Assembly (NCBI GenBank): GCA_040268355.1
Contig: JAWRIT010000054.1
Location: 1 to 40,036 of the forward strand
DNA length: 40,036 bases
Origin: UBA1367 sp040268355
GTDB lineage: Bacteria > Actinomycetota > Coriobacteriia > Coriobacteriales > Atopobiaceae
Direction of reading: 5' to 3'
This document shows positions 8,070 to 16,348 of the stretch, piece by piece. The notes under the pieces are model-generated. The model worked only from the letters and a program-made list of their open reading frames with translations. It was not told the DNA's origin and did no database searches. Numbering within the stretch: the first letter of the stretch is position 1; each line of letters starts with the position of its first letter. A program made the translations under genes and the position numbers.

Positions 8070-8609
8070 ATGAAGGGGTTTGAACGCAAGGACCAATGGC
8101 TTTCTCTTTGCGGATTGAACTGCGGCTTATGCCCCATGCGTCTGGGAGGCCACTGCGGCGGCTGTGGCAACGGCAATCAGTCGTGCAAGATCGCACGGTG
8201 CAGCCTTGAGCATGGAAACATTGAATACTGCTATGAATGCGAGCAGTATCCTTGTGAGCGCTATCAGCACATTGATGAACGCGACTCCTTCATTACGCAT
8301 AGGCGGCAAAAGTCGGATCTAGAGCGAGCGAAGTGCATGGGCATTGAGCGCTACACGCTCGAGCAGCAGGAGAAGGCAGAAATCCTGTCTTACCTGCTTT
8401 CCACCTACAACGATGGGCGTAGAAAGAGCTTCTTTTGCGTGACAGTCAATCTGTTGGAGCTTTCAGAGCTGCATGAAGCGTTGCAGCAGATTCAATCCAA
8501 CGATGAGCTGCCCTCGCTGCCACTCAAGGCACAAAGTTCGCACGTGGCAGAGGTATTCCAGAAGATTGCTGACAGAAGAGGGGTCGAGCTGAAGCTCTTC
8601 AAGAAGTAG
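8070..8609 (+). CDS. DUF3795 cysteine-rich protein
   Basis: A 179-residue protein whose first third is packed with cysteines in the order CGLNCGLCP, HCGGCGNG, CKIARC, YCYECEQYPC. This spacing is typical of the uncharacterised DUF3795 family of anaerobes and suggests bound zinc or iron-sulfur clusters. The rest is helical and charged with no known catalytic motif. AGGAAG (8055-8060) precedes the start by 9 bases. It follows the VOC gene by 54 bases on the same strand, so the two may be co-transcribed. The biochemical role is unknown. Confidence 0.8.
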   Translation: MKGFERKDQWLSLCGLNCGLCPMRLGGHCGGCGNGNQSCKIARCSLEHGNIEYCYECEQYPCERYQHIDERDSFITHRRQKSDLERAKCMGIERYTLEQQEKAEILSYLLSTYNDGRRKSFFCVTVNLLELSELHEALQQIQSNDELPSLPLKAQSSHVAEVFQKIADRRGVELKLFKK

Positions 8610-8848
8610 CCCTCAGATCACATGCCGCCGTGAGAGGGCGACATGCCTCTGGGAGACGGAGGGACTGGCCCCACGTCTGCGAGAAGTGCGCGATGCGAGC
8701 GTTTCATATGCGATGCCAGCGTAGTAGGCGATAACCCAATCGCAGAGCGAGCCACTCATGCAAGCGTGGGAACTGGATTCTGTATCACCGCAAAACCGGA
8801 ATTGCTCCTTGTGAACGGGAGGAGACTCTGCAGACAGGACATAGCGAT

Positions 8849-9019
8849 CGGCACGTGCGATCCACCTCTGTAAGCTGAGATCCCGCAGCTCTCGCATACG
8901 ACCTCGCGCGCTTCGAGGCAAAGGGAGTCTTCTTTCCCGCGTCAGTCACGCCGGTCGATCTCTTCCCCCAGACCTTCCATGTGGAGACGACGGTGTTGCT
9001 GACACGGATCAAGGGCTGA
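8849..9019 (+). pseudogene. Diverged duplicate of the rlmD-like gene's 3' end
   Basis: From the GAT codon at 8879 to the TGA at 9017-9019 the sequence encodes DPAALAYDLARFEAKGVFFP and continues to PVDLFPQTFHVETTVLLTR, closely matching the last 45 residues of the methyltransferase ending at 6051. By hand count there are 18 differences in 129 aligned bases (about 86% identity) and 6 in 43 residues. Further homology (GGCACGTGCGATC) continues upstream to about 8849 but with an indel that breaks the frame. There is no start codon or N-terminal part. The remnant's last codons are GC-rich and host-like, unlike the AT-rich end of the intact copy. Confidence 0.85.
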
Positions 9020-9073
9020 GGCTGTAGGCTGGATGTCGGAGGGACACATCAGGGTTTGCGGAGGATGGCATAG

Positions 9074-9769
9074 ATGGATAAAGACGAGATCGTAGCCGAG
9101 CTTTTCCGTATGCAAGATAAGGCGTATGCCGCCTTTCAGGCAAAGCTCATGCCGACGATAGATGCGGACAGGGTCATAGGCGTGAGGACGCCAGAGCTTC
9201 GCACCTTTGCAAAAAGGCTGTTCAGGGAGGGCGCTGCCCGCGACTTTCTTTCTGGCCTTCCGCACCACTATTTTGAGGAAAACCAGCTTCACGCCTTCGT
9301 GATATCGCAGGAAAGAGACTTTGACACCTGTGTTTCTGAAGTAGAGGCGTTTCTCCCCTACATTGACAATTGGGCCACCTGCGATCAGCTTTCTCCGGTG
9401 GCTTTCAAGCGAGAGGCTGAGAGCTTGCTCCCCTTCATTCGGGTGTGGATCAAAACGGACGCGACCTATGTTGTTCGGTTTGCGATCGGGATGTTGATGC
9501 AGCACTTTCTTGATGAGCGGTTCAGCACCGAGTACGCGGACATGGTGGCGGAGGTCAGATCGGAAGAATACTACGTCAACATGATGAAGGCATGGTACTT
9601 TGCGACCGCTTTGGCGAAGCAGTACAACCTGGTACTTCCGTACATCGAGGAGAGGCGCCTGGATACGTGGTCCCACAACAAGACGATCCAGAAAAGCGTG
9701 GAGAGCTACCGAATAACGGACGAGCAGAAGCGGTATCTAAGGACCCTGAAGATTCGCAGCAAGCGATAG
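9074..9769 (+). CDS. AlkD-like DNA alkylation repair family protein
   Basis: A 231-residue all-helical HEAT-repeat-like protein with the family landmarks GVRTPELRTFAKRL near the N-terminus, the IDNWATCDQLSP segment, and a long middle region containing EEYYVNMMKAWYFATAL. AlkD relatives remove bulky or cationic alkylated bases from DNA without flipping them; many family members are untested. GGAGGA (9060-9065) lies 8 bases before the ATG. It begins 54 bases after the methyltransferase-end remnant and has no partner operon gene. Its composition is closer to the host than that of the AT-rich genes to the left. Confidence 0.82.
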   Translation: MDKDEIVAELFRMQDKAYAAFQAKLMPTIDADRVIGVRTPELRTFAKRLFREGAARDFLSGLPHHYFEENQLHAFVISQERDFDTCVSEVEAFLPYIDNWATCDQLSPVAFKREAESLLPFIRVWIKTDATYVVRFAIGMLMQHFLDERFSTEYADMVAEVRSEEYYVNMMKAWYFATALAKQYNLVLPYIEERRLDTWSHNKTIQKSVESYRITDEQKRYLRTLKIRSKR

Positions 9770-9960
9770 GTGCGCATGGAGACCTGATCGTCGATTGCAC
9801 GATGAGCGCACCGCGTGTGAGCGTATCGATTCCGGCGGCGGGCGGATGAGTGGTAGGGGGCGGGGCAGCGGAAGCACCCGATTGATAGCATGGAACCGAC
9901 GGGCAGGATGCCAGGTGCCATAGAACTCGCTATTCGCCAAAATAGGAGGTTCGCCTCATC

Positions 9961-10932
9961 ATGAGCAACAGAAGGAAGTGGGTCGTTGCGGCTGTGGTCC
10001 TGATCGGGACAGGCGTTCTTGCCTGTGGGATAGCATGTGCTTCGAAGTGGCTCGAGGTAAAGCGGCCACGCACGAGAAACCTCGTGACGAACACGTATGA
10101 CGTGGACGAGGGCTTTCAGAACATCGCGATCGACGTAGACGTGGACAAGATTGAGCTGATCCTCGCAGATGACGGAACATGCAAGGTGGTGTGCACAGAG
10201 GAGGACGATGCCCCGCACAACGTTCTGGTGGAAGAAGACACTCTGACCATCGAGGCAAACCCCAAGCGCACCGAGACCCGCCATGTCGAGATCCTGACGG
10301 GTAACCCAAAGATCGAGGTGTACCTTCCAAAAGACAGGTACGGAACCTTGTCTGTACGTGATGACACCGGAGGCATCGATCTGCCGGAGGATATCTCATT
10401 TGACACTATTAACGTAACCTTGGACACAGGAGACGCAAGCTGCCGGGCGTCCGCCGCCGAGACGATCGACATCAGGACGGGCGCAGGGACGATAGCCGTG
10501 GTGGGCATATCCGCCGGCGGGCTGACGCTGGCCTCTGACATGGGGCAAATTGACGTCTCCGATGCAGTGGTCTCAGGCGAGGTGGATGTCAGGGAGGGTG
10601 CCGGCGCCATCACCCTCGAGAATGTGACCTGCGAGAACCTCTCCGCCAAGGGCGACACGGGCAGCATGATCATGACGAACGTCATCGCATCAGGGGCGTT
10701 CCGCATCGAACAGGACGCAGGTGACATCGAACTCAAGGGCTGCGACGCGGAAGAGATCCATGCACGGACGGACACCGGGAGCGTGCGGGGCACCGTGCTC
10801 TCCGACAAGGTGTTCGTCACGAAAACCGAAACCGGGAGCGTGAGCGTCCCCCAGACGACCGGCGGCGGAAGATGCGAGATCACGACTGGCGCCGGAGACA
10901 TTAGCTTTGAGGTAGACGCAGGAGCGAAATAG
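9961..10932 (+). CDS. DUF4097 beta-helix surface protein
   Basis: A 323-residue protein with an N-terminal hydrophobic segment (about residues 7-28) after a basic SNRRK start, which should act as a membrane anchor or signal; VLAC inside it is a poor lipobox. The remainder is a repetitive beta structure with recurring D/E-TGS and GAGxI turns (TGDASC, GAGTIAVV, GAGAITLE, TDTGSVRG, TETGSVSV, GAGDISFEV), typical of DUF4097 (putative adhesin) proteins. In other bacteria such proteins often sit with DUF1700 and PadR-type regulators in envelope-stress loci; neither is here. AGGAGG (9944-9949) is 11 bases before the ATG. Confidence 0.8.
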   Translation: MSNRRKWVVAAVVLIGTGVLACGIACASKWLEVKRPRTRNLVTNTYDVDEGFQNIAIDVDVDKIELILADDGTCKVVCTEEDDAPHNVLVEEDTLTIEANPKRTETRHVEILTGNPKIEVYLPKDRYGTLSVRDDTGGIDLPEDISFDTINVTLDTGDASCRASAAETIDIRTGAGTIAVVGISAGGLTLASDMGQIDVSDAVVSGEVDVREGAGAITLENVTCENLSAKGDTGSMIMTNVIASGAFRIEQDAGDIELKGCDAEEIHARTDTGSVRGTVLSDKVFVTKTETGSVSVPQTTGGGRCEITTGAGDISFEVDAGAK

Positions 10933-11272
10933 CGGCTCCTTGTTTGGACGAACTCTTACGACCAACAGTATTACGCGCTGTGCTCAAGAGACCAAGGAAA
11001 GCCGACATCGGCCAGGGAACCGTAGTCGAAATGGAAACGTGGCTTTGACCAGCACCTGCCAGTTTCACGAGTGAGTAAAAGCCTCAGCCATATAGCGCGT
11101 CTCTGCTGCCCTATACGGCCGAACGGCACATCACATCCTGCACCAGTGGTGCATGAGGGGCGCGGTAGCACCAGCTCACCCTATATCTCCAGACAGGCGC
11201 ATCGCACCAGACGGGCACATCGCGGTACGATAGGGCGAACGAAGCAGCCCAAGACGCAAATTGGGGGTGCAC
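10933..11272. other. Intergenic stretch with a possible -10 box
   Basis: About 340 bases without a supported gene. A TACGAT sequence at 11226-11231 could be the -10 of the downstream ATPase/nuclease gene, but no convincing -35 precedes it. No terminator for the DUF4097 gene was found. Confidence 0.3.
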
Positions 11273-12976
11273 ATGGCGCGCACGGTGAGCATAGGCAAAC
11301 AGTGGTTTGAGGACCTGAGAGCACATAATTGCTTTTATGTTGACAAAACGTCCTTCATCGGCAACTGGTGGCGTGCCCAGGATGACATTACCCTGATCTG
11401 CCGTCCCCGTCGCTTCGGCAAGACGCTCACGCTCGACATGGTGCGCTGCTTTCTGTCGATGAAGTACGCCGGGCGCGGCGAGGAGCTGTTCGGTGGCCTC
11501 GCCGTGTGGGATGACGCCCCAATGCGCGCGTTGCAGGGAACGATGCCCATCGTGTACCTGAGCTTTGCGGACTGCAAGGCAGACACGCTGGACGAGATCA
11601 TTATGCTCGCGCGGTTCAAGCTGTCAGCAGCCGTTCGTGAGTACTCCTACCTGCTGGAATCGCCCCGCGTATCGCAGGCCGATCGCGCCTTTCTCGCACT
11701 CGCGTCGCGGGACGACATGGACGACACGACCGCCCGCACCTCGCTGCAGCGTCTCTGCCGAGCCCTGTACGCCCACCACGGCATAAAGCCTGTCGTACTG
11801 CTCGACGAGTACGACACGACCATGCAAGAAGCGTGGCTGGGAGGCTTTTGGGATGGGATGGCATCGTTTGTGCGTGGCCTCTTCAATGCCACCTTCAAGA
11901 CCAACCCAGACCTCGGCCGGGCGCTCCTCACGGGTATTACACGTGTGGCGTCGGAGTCTGTATTCTCCGACCTGAACAACCCCAACGTCGTGACCGTCAC
12001 GACACCACAATACGAGACGGCTTTTGGCTTTACTGAGGACGAAGTCGGGGCCGCACTCGATGAGTTTGGCATGGCCGACCGCCTACCCCTGGTAAAGGAG
12101 TGGTATGACGGGTACTCGTTTGGCGATGTGCCTGGCATGTACAACCCTTGGTCGATTACCCACCTGCTTGACCGGGGCAGAATCGACCTGTATTGGACCA
12201 ATTCCAGTTCCAACGCACTCGTTTCGAACTTGGTAAGGAGCAGTAGTCCCGCCCTCAAAGAGGACTTTGAGGCCCTGCTCGACGACCGTACGGTATGTAA
12301 GTCACTCACCGAAGAGGTGGACTTCCGCTCGCTCGAAGTCAGTCCCAGTGCGATTTGGTCGCTGCTGCTGGCCACCGGCTACCTGCGTGTGGACAGCATG
12401 GAAGGTGATGTTCCTCCTCGTACGCTGGGCCTGAGGCTCACCAACCAGGAGGTTCGCCTGATGTTCGACGGGCTCGTGCGGAAATGGTTCGCCAACAGGG
12501 ATGACAGCTGGAGTGAGTTCTGTCGATCGTTGGCGGCGGGCGACAGACGAGGCATGACACGCTACCTTTCCGACCTTGCCCCTGATGTGATGAGCTCCTT
12601 CGATTCTGGCACAAAGCCTTCAAAGGACTCCCAGCCTGAGCGCTTTTGGCACGGCATGGTGCTGGGCCTGCTTGTTGAGATGCGCGGCACGCATCGCCTG
12701 ACCTCCAACCGCGAAAGCGGCTATGGCCGCTACGATGTCGCGCTTGTCCCCCGCGATCCCTCGGCGCAGGGCCCGACGGGTGAGGCACATGTGATTGAGT
12801 TCAAGGTTGTGGACTCTTGCGACGGAGAGAAAACCCTCCAAGATGCCGTTTCCTCCGCACATGCGCAGATACAAGCGAAGGCCTACGATGCCGGTCTTAT
12901 CGAGGCTGGAGTCGATCCGACCCGCATCCACCACTGGGGCATCGCCTTCCAAGGCAAGGACGTGCTTGTAGGGTAA
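11273..12976 (+). CDS. AAA-ATPase-like protein with PD-(D/E)XK nuclease domain
   Basis: A 567-residue two-domain protein. The N-terminal two thirds match the AAA-ATPase-like family: FYVDKTSFI near the start, the phosphate-binding RPRRFGKT (residues 44-51, Lys50), Walker B VVLLDEYD (Asp178, Glu179), GLTGITRV-like sensor (ALLTGITRVASESVFSDLNN), FGFTEDEV and WYDGYSFG. The C-terminal domain shows the nuclease core YGRYDVAL (Asp488) and VIEFKV (Glu509, Lys511). Such proteins occur as many paralogues in gut anaerobes; their function is not established. The ATG at 11273 with GGGGG (11263-11267) is preferred over the in-frame TTG at 11261. The gene stands alone. Confidence 0.88.
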   Translation: MARTVSIGKQWFEDLRAHNCFYVDKTSFIGNWWRAQDDITLICRPRRFGKTLTLDMVRCFLSMKYAGRGEELFGGLAVWDDAPMRALQGTMPIVYLSFADCKADTLDEIIMLARFKLSAAVREYSYLLESPRVSQADRAFLALASRDDMDDTTARTSLQRLCRALYAHHGIKPVVLLDEYDTTMQEAWLGGFWDGMASFVRGLFNATFKTNPDLGRALLTGITRVASESVFSDLNNPNVVTVTTPQYETAFGFTEDEVGAALDEFGMADRLPLVKEWYDGYSFGDVPGMYNPWSITHLLDRGRIDLYWTNSSSNALVSNLVRSSSPALKEDFEALLDDRTVCKSLTEEVDFRSLEVSPSAIWSLLLATGYLRVDSMEGDVPPRTLGLRLTNQEVRLMFDGLVRKWFANRDDSWSEFCRSLAAGDRRGMTRYLSDLAPDVMSSFDSGTKPSKDSQPERFWHGMVLGLLVEMRGTHRLTSNRESGYGRYDVALVPRDPSAQGPTGEAHVIEFKVVDSCDGEKTLQDAVSSAHAQIQAKAYDAGLIEAGVDPTRIHHWGIAFQGKDVLVG

Positions 12977-13112
12977 GGCACAGGGCATGCGGTCTTACAA
13001 ATACTTGGACCAAGATCGGACTTTTGCAGACGGCGCTGGGAACTGCGCAAAAGCTTCCGAATGGTCCAACAAGTCCGCAGAAGAACAGACGCCCTTACGG
13101 TTCTCCGGCTCG

Positions 13113-13238
13113 TCAGTAGAACAGGAGGTTTCCTTCCCTCTTCGCCCTCGTGAGCATGACGTGGAAGACGAAGTTCCCAACGAACAGCCAGGCCACCGAC
13201 GAGAGGACCAGCGCGACGAGCGCCTCTGGAGTCTGCAC
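13113..13238 (-). CDS. Small single-span membrane protein (41 residues)
   Basis: Directly downstream of the serine hydrolase gene on the minus strand, a short frame starting at GTG 13236-13238 reads VQTPEALVALVLSSVAWLFV and ends with LTRAKREGNLLFY. It predicts one hydrophobic helix (about residues 6-30) followed by a basic tail. Nearly every codon ends in G or C, matching host coding bias, and the frame ends at TGA 13113-13115. The start lies 7 bases after the hydrolase stop, so coupling is likely; its own ribosome site is weak. The frame is open back to a stop about 30 bases upstream. No family is recognised. Confidence 0.5.
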   Translation of the reverse strand: MQTPEALVALVLSSVAWLFVGNFVFHVMLTRAKREGNLLFY

Positions 13239-13245
13239 TTCTTTA

Positions 13246-14652
13246 TTATCCAGCCGCTCTGGAATCTGTCGCCTTCTTTAACAGAAAGGTAGCTTTGTAC
13301 ACTCCGACCGCTGTCAGGACCGCCGCGTTCAGGGCCATCACGGCCGCCAGATCCTTCACAAAGAGCCAGACCACCTTGTACGGCACTCCCATGAGGAGCG
13401 GAGCCGCCAGCAACGCCATCGGAAGGACCAGGTGTCGCAGGATGTCGAGGACATGTTGTCTCGTATCGCCCGTCCTCGCCTTCCACCGCCTCAGGGAGAA
13501 GAGGGGCTGCAGGCTCACGAGGCACAAGGCGAGGCATGCCGCGTCTATCACCGCATGCAGTATCAGATACAGGTTGGGAAGCTCCTGCCGCCGCTCCCCA
13601 AGCAGGGGCAGGATGACGTTTTCGAGCAGGTTATTGCCAACGAGATAGTCATTCATGTTGACGAGCATGACCACCGCAATGCCCTTGTCGGGGATGATGA
13701 CCATGTTTGACGTGTAGTTCTCAACAAGCCCCGGGTGCATCAACACGGGCTGGCTGTAACGCTCGGTCTCGTAGATCCAACCCATGCCGTAATGCGTTCC
13801 GTCGCCCGCCGGCACGTTTTCGTAGAACATGCGGTCGATGCTCTCTGCGCTGAGGACCTGCTCTCCCCCGCGAAGGTACATCTGCAGATACGCCTCCATG
13901 TCGGCAACGCTTGAGGACAGAAAGCCCGCAGGGACGCTCTCCCAGGTTCCCCTCTGTATCTTGCCAGGGTAATCGGGCTCCCCGGCAACCGGTATCCCAA
14001 AGTAGTTCCGGTAGCCGTCTATCAGGCCATGCTTCTTGCTCTGCTCAAGGGTCGTGGCAGAGTGCGACATCCCCAAGGGATCGAATATGTTCCGCTCAAT
14101 ATAGTCCTCGTAGGGAAGGCCGCTCACGCTCTCTATGACGAGCCCCAGCAGCCCATAGTTCGCGTTGGCGTATACATGGCTCCCGTAGGAATCGGTGCTC
14201 TCCAAGGAACCGAAGGTCTGGTAGGTCGGTATACCGCTCGTATGGTTCAGAAGGTCTCGTATGGTTATCCGACCGTGATTGGTGCCCTCCGAAAACCATT
14301 CCGAAGCGTCAATATACTCATCTACCGGTCTGTCTAATTCTATGCTCCCCTGCTCCACGAGCTGCATGATGGCGGCCGCCGTGAATGACTTGCTCATCGA
14401 ACCGATGATGAACGGCTCGTCCGCACGTTCGCACTCCCCGTATGTCTGCTCGAACAGCACGGTATCCTTGTCGACGACGGCGACTGCCATCGCCGGTATG
14501 TGATACCTTTCGACATCCTCCGATAGCTGCCTATCTATCGCCTCATAGGCCGCACGGTCGTCCTCTGCCGCAAGCGCTCCCCTACCCGCTACGCAGCAGA
14601 GCAGACACATGATGATGCTCACACAAACAACGGTCAGTTTGCCTAGTCTCAT
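13246..14652 (-). CDS. Membrane-anchored serine beta-lactamase-like hydrolase (PBP4*/class C fold)
   Basis: A 468-residue protein with an N-terminal signal or anchor (about 5-29, ending GRGALA), a serine hydrolase domain, and three hydrophobic segments in the last 110 residues. Motifs of the class C/penicillin-binding fold are present: SMSK (Ser85, Lys88), YAN (Tyr161) and HPG in place of KTG. The fold includes peptidases acting on peptidoglycan and esterases; the substrate is unknown and resistance should not be assumed. The ATG at 14652 is chosen because GGGAGGG lies 11 bases upstream and the signal peptide begins there. The C-terminal membrane segments mean the catalytic domain should face outward. 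A tiny membrane ORF follows 7 bases after the stop. Confidence 0.88.
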   Translation of the reverse strand: MRLGKLTVVCVSIIMCLLCCVAGRGALAAEDDRAAYEAIDRQLSEDVERYHIPAMAVAVVDKDTVLFEQTYGECERADEPFIIGSMSKSFTAAAIMQLVEQGSIELDRPVDEYIDASEWFSEGTNHGRITIRDLLNHTSGIPTYQTFGSLESTDSYGSHVYANANYGLLGLVIESVSGLPYEDYIERNIFDPLGMSHSATTLEQSKKHGLIDGYRNYFGIPVAGEPDYPGKIQRGTWESVPAGFLSSSVADMEAYLQMYLRGGEQVLSAESIDRMFYENVPAGDGTHYGMGWIYETERYSQPVLMHPGLVENYTSNMVIIPDKGIAVVMLVNMNDYLVGNNLLENVILPLLGERRQELPNLYLILHAVIDAACLALCLVSLQPLFSLRRWKARTGDTRQHVLDILRHLVLPMALLAAPLLMGVPYKVVWLFVKDLAAVMALNAAVLTAVGVYKATFLLKKATDSRAAG

Positions 14653-14760
14653 TGCCCGCACTGCCCTCCCGGTTGGACTCTGATCGTACAAGAACCCGGT
14701 CAACGACGTCGGTGTCACGACCTTGCATAGGGTGGATGAGGGCGAGCAGCTTCAAGAGAA

Positions 14761-14794
14761 GGCACGGCTACCCCAGCGCTGAGGCAGCCGTGCC
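14761..14794 (-). terminator. Hairpin downstream of the aldo/keto reductase gene
   Basis: GGCACGGCT (14761-14769) pairs perfectly with AGCCGTGCC (14786-14794) around a 16-base loop, 38 bases after the reductase stop. In the minus direction it is followed by TTCTCTTG, a weak U-rich tail, so it is a plausible intrinsic terminator. Confidence 0.5.
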
Positions 14795-14832
14795 CTGTGT
14801 GCAGAATGCGCCCGCTCTCGACGAGCTGACGG

Positions 14833-15762
14833 CTACGGCAGGAACTTGCCCGCCGCAAGGTACAGATCGTACCAGTCGTGATGAGAGAGCGTGACCGTGC
14901 TGGCAGCGCAGGCATCCTTGATGTGCTCGGGATCCATGGTGCCAATGATCACCTGCATCTTTGCCGGATGCCGCAGGATCCATGCGATGGCGATGGCGGC
15001 CTTTGACACGCCCTCCCGCTCGCCAAGCTCGGCCAGCTTGTCGTTCAGCTCCGGATACTCGGGGTTGTCCACGAACGTGCCGCCAAACATGCCGACCTGC
15101 AGGGGCGACCATGCCTGGATGGTGATGTCCTTCAGACGGCAGTAGTCCAGCGCGTGTCCGTCGCGGGCGATGGAGAAGTCGGTGGTCTTGTTGTTCATGT
15201 AGAGCGCCTGGTCGATCAGCTGGGACTGCTCCAGGGAGAGCTGCAGCTGATTGATGACCAGCGGCTGGCGCACGCACTTCTTGAGCAGCTCGATCTGCAG
15301 GGGCACCAGGTTGCTGACGCCAAAGAAGCGCACCTTGCCGGACTGCTCGAGCTGGTCGAAGGCCGCGGCGACCTCCTCCGGCTCGAAGATCACGTCCGGA
15401 CGGTGCAGCAGCAGCGCGTCTAGATACTCGGTATTCAGGCGACGCAGGCTGTCGTCCACGCTGGAGAGAATGTTCTCCTTCGTCCAGTCGAACTCGTTGC
15501 GCTCGAACACCAGCCCGCACTTGCTCTGCAGGTACACGTCCTCGCGCTTGATCCCGGTCAGGGGGAAGGCCTCGCCAAAGCGGGTTTCCGCCGCACCGTT
15601 CTCGCCATAGCAGGTGGCATGGTCGTAGAAGTTGATGCCGCAGTCGTAAGCGGTGCGAATGACCTCTGCCGCCGCCTCGTTGGTCAGGGCCGGCATGCGC
15701 ATGCAGCCCTGAACAATGGCCGAGACGTTTTGCGGACCATTGACAACATTGAGGTACCTCAT
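14833..15762 (-). CDS. Aldo/keto reductase (YdhF-like)
   Basis: A 309-residue NADPH-dependent oxidoreductase with the TIM-barrel family tetrad: Asp47 and Tyr52 in NFYDHATCYG, Lys81 in LQSKCG, and His120 in LLLHRPD. Cofactor-end motifs FFGVSNL and VIIGTMDPEHI are also visible. The ATG at 15762 has an excellent GGGAGGGG site just upstream, which excludes the longer upstream reading frame. Natural substrate is unknown; relatives reduce aldehydes or sugars. It appears monocistronic, with a hairpin terminator downstream. Confidence 0.92.
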   Translation of the reverse strand: MRYLNVVNGPQNVSAIVQGCMRMPALTNEAAAEVIRTAYDCGINFYDHATCYGENGAAETRFGEAFPLTGIKREDVYLQSKCGLVFERNEFDWTKENILSSVDDSLRRLNTEYLDALLLHRPDVIFEPEEVAAAFDQLEQSGKVRFFGVSNLVPLQIELLKKCVRQPLVINQLQLSLEQSQLIDQALYMNNKTTDFSIARDGHALDYCRLKDITIQAWSPLQVGMFGGTFVDNPEYPELNDKLAELGEREGVSKAAIAIAWILRHPAKMQVIIGTMDPEHIKDACAASTVTLSHHDWYDLYLAAGKFLP

Positions 15763-16294
15763 CGTCGTCCCCTCCCTTTTCCCATCGTGCCGGTCAAAGC
15801 CATGTTGCGAGCCTCCCCACCTCGGCCGTTCCAGCAGATCGAGTGGCGGGCAGGCCGTAGGCCTCACGAAGATGCGGCCACAAACGCACACGCTCGGAGG
15901 TGCCACCGCACGTCGCGCAGGCTTTCGGGCATTTTGCCATCTCTGACCAATCTACCAGATGCCCCCACAAAACAGAACGCCCTGCACGGCAACGAGCGGC
16001 CGTCGGCATTGCAAAGATCATGCCTGTGGCCTCGGTGAGCTGGTCCACGGTGCCAGTCGACAGCGGCGCCTCGCACCGCGCCGGTCAGGTGATCGTATGG
16101 CTCGCAAGGGTCTCTTCGGTCTCGGGTGCTAGGAACAGTCTTGAGGAGAACCACACCGACAGGCCGATCATCCCGCAATGGGCAGATAGGCAGTAGCTGG
16201 CGTAGTCAGTTTTGGGAGGAGCGGTGACCGAGACCCCTGCCAGGAGCACGACTGAAGAACTAGGGGCCATGTCGTCCCCTGACCCGCCAAGCTG
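15763..16294. other. Intergenic stretch, no supported gene
   Basis: About 530 bases between the reductase and the SRPBCC gene. Open frames on the minus strand (for example 15794-16048) lack ribosome sites and recognisable homology. It could be decayed coding sequence, but I see nothing that identifies it. Confidence 0.35.
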
Positions 16295-16324
16295 CTATAA
16301 AGTTATATATACGATACTTTATAG
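16295..16324 (+). promoter_or_regulatory. Inverted-repeat operator upstream of SRPBCC gene
   Basis: CTATAAAGT (16295-16303) and ACTTTATAG (16316-16324) form a perfect 9-base inverted repeat with a 12-base TATATATACGAT spacer. It is very AT-rich in a GC-rich setting, overlaps a plausible -10, and lies 24 bases before the gene start, so it looks like a promoter-overlapping repressor operator. No regulator gene is adjacent. Confidence 0.55.
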
Positions 16325-16348
16325 CGCAGGAGGGCCTTGAGAAGCCGT

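Larger units (their letters stand above)
6052..8848. other. Low-GC block between two copies of the methyltransferase gene end
   Basis: Composition changes at the methyltransferase stop codon. Two 60-base lines counted by hand (from 6121 and 6661) are 42-43% GC, against more than 60% in most of the window; it rises to about 50% near 7700 and 60% near 8100. The block holds five plus-strand ORFs and ends at a diverged duplicate of the methyltransferase 3' end. This arrangement resembles an element inserted at a gene end, but no integrase, transposase or plasmid gene remains. 8610-8848 shows no recognisable gene. Confidence 0.5.

Noticed and set aside
8613..8921. Frames on both strands between the DUF3795 gene and the methyltransferase remnant.
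   Set aside because: No ribosome site, no family, and the right part overlaps the recognised remnant sequence.
13021..13053. CTTTTGC/GCAAAAG stem as the terminator of the ATPase/nuclease gene.
   Set aside because: The loop is 19 bases, the stem is short and AT-rich, and no T-run follows in the plus direction.
15794..16178. Minus-strand frames with a phrase (VRLWPHLREAYGLPA) faintly like the end of short-chain reductases.
   Set aside because: The similarity is too short, the neighbouring frames do not extend it, and no start signal is present.
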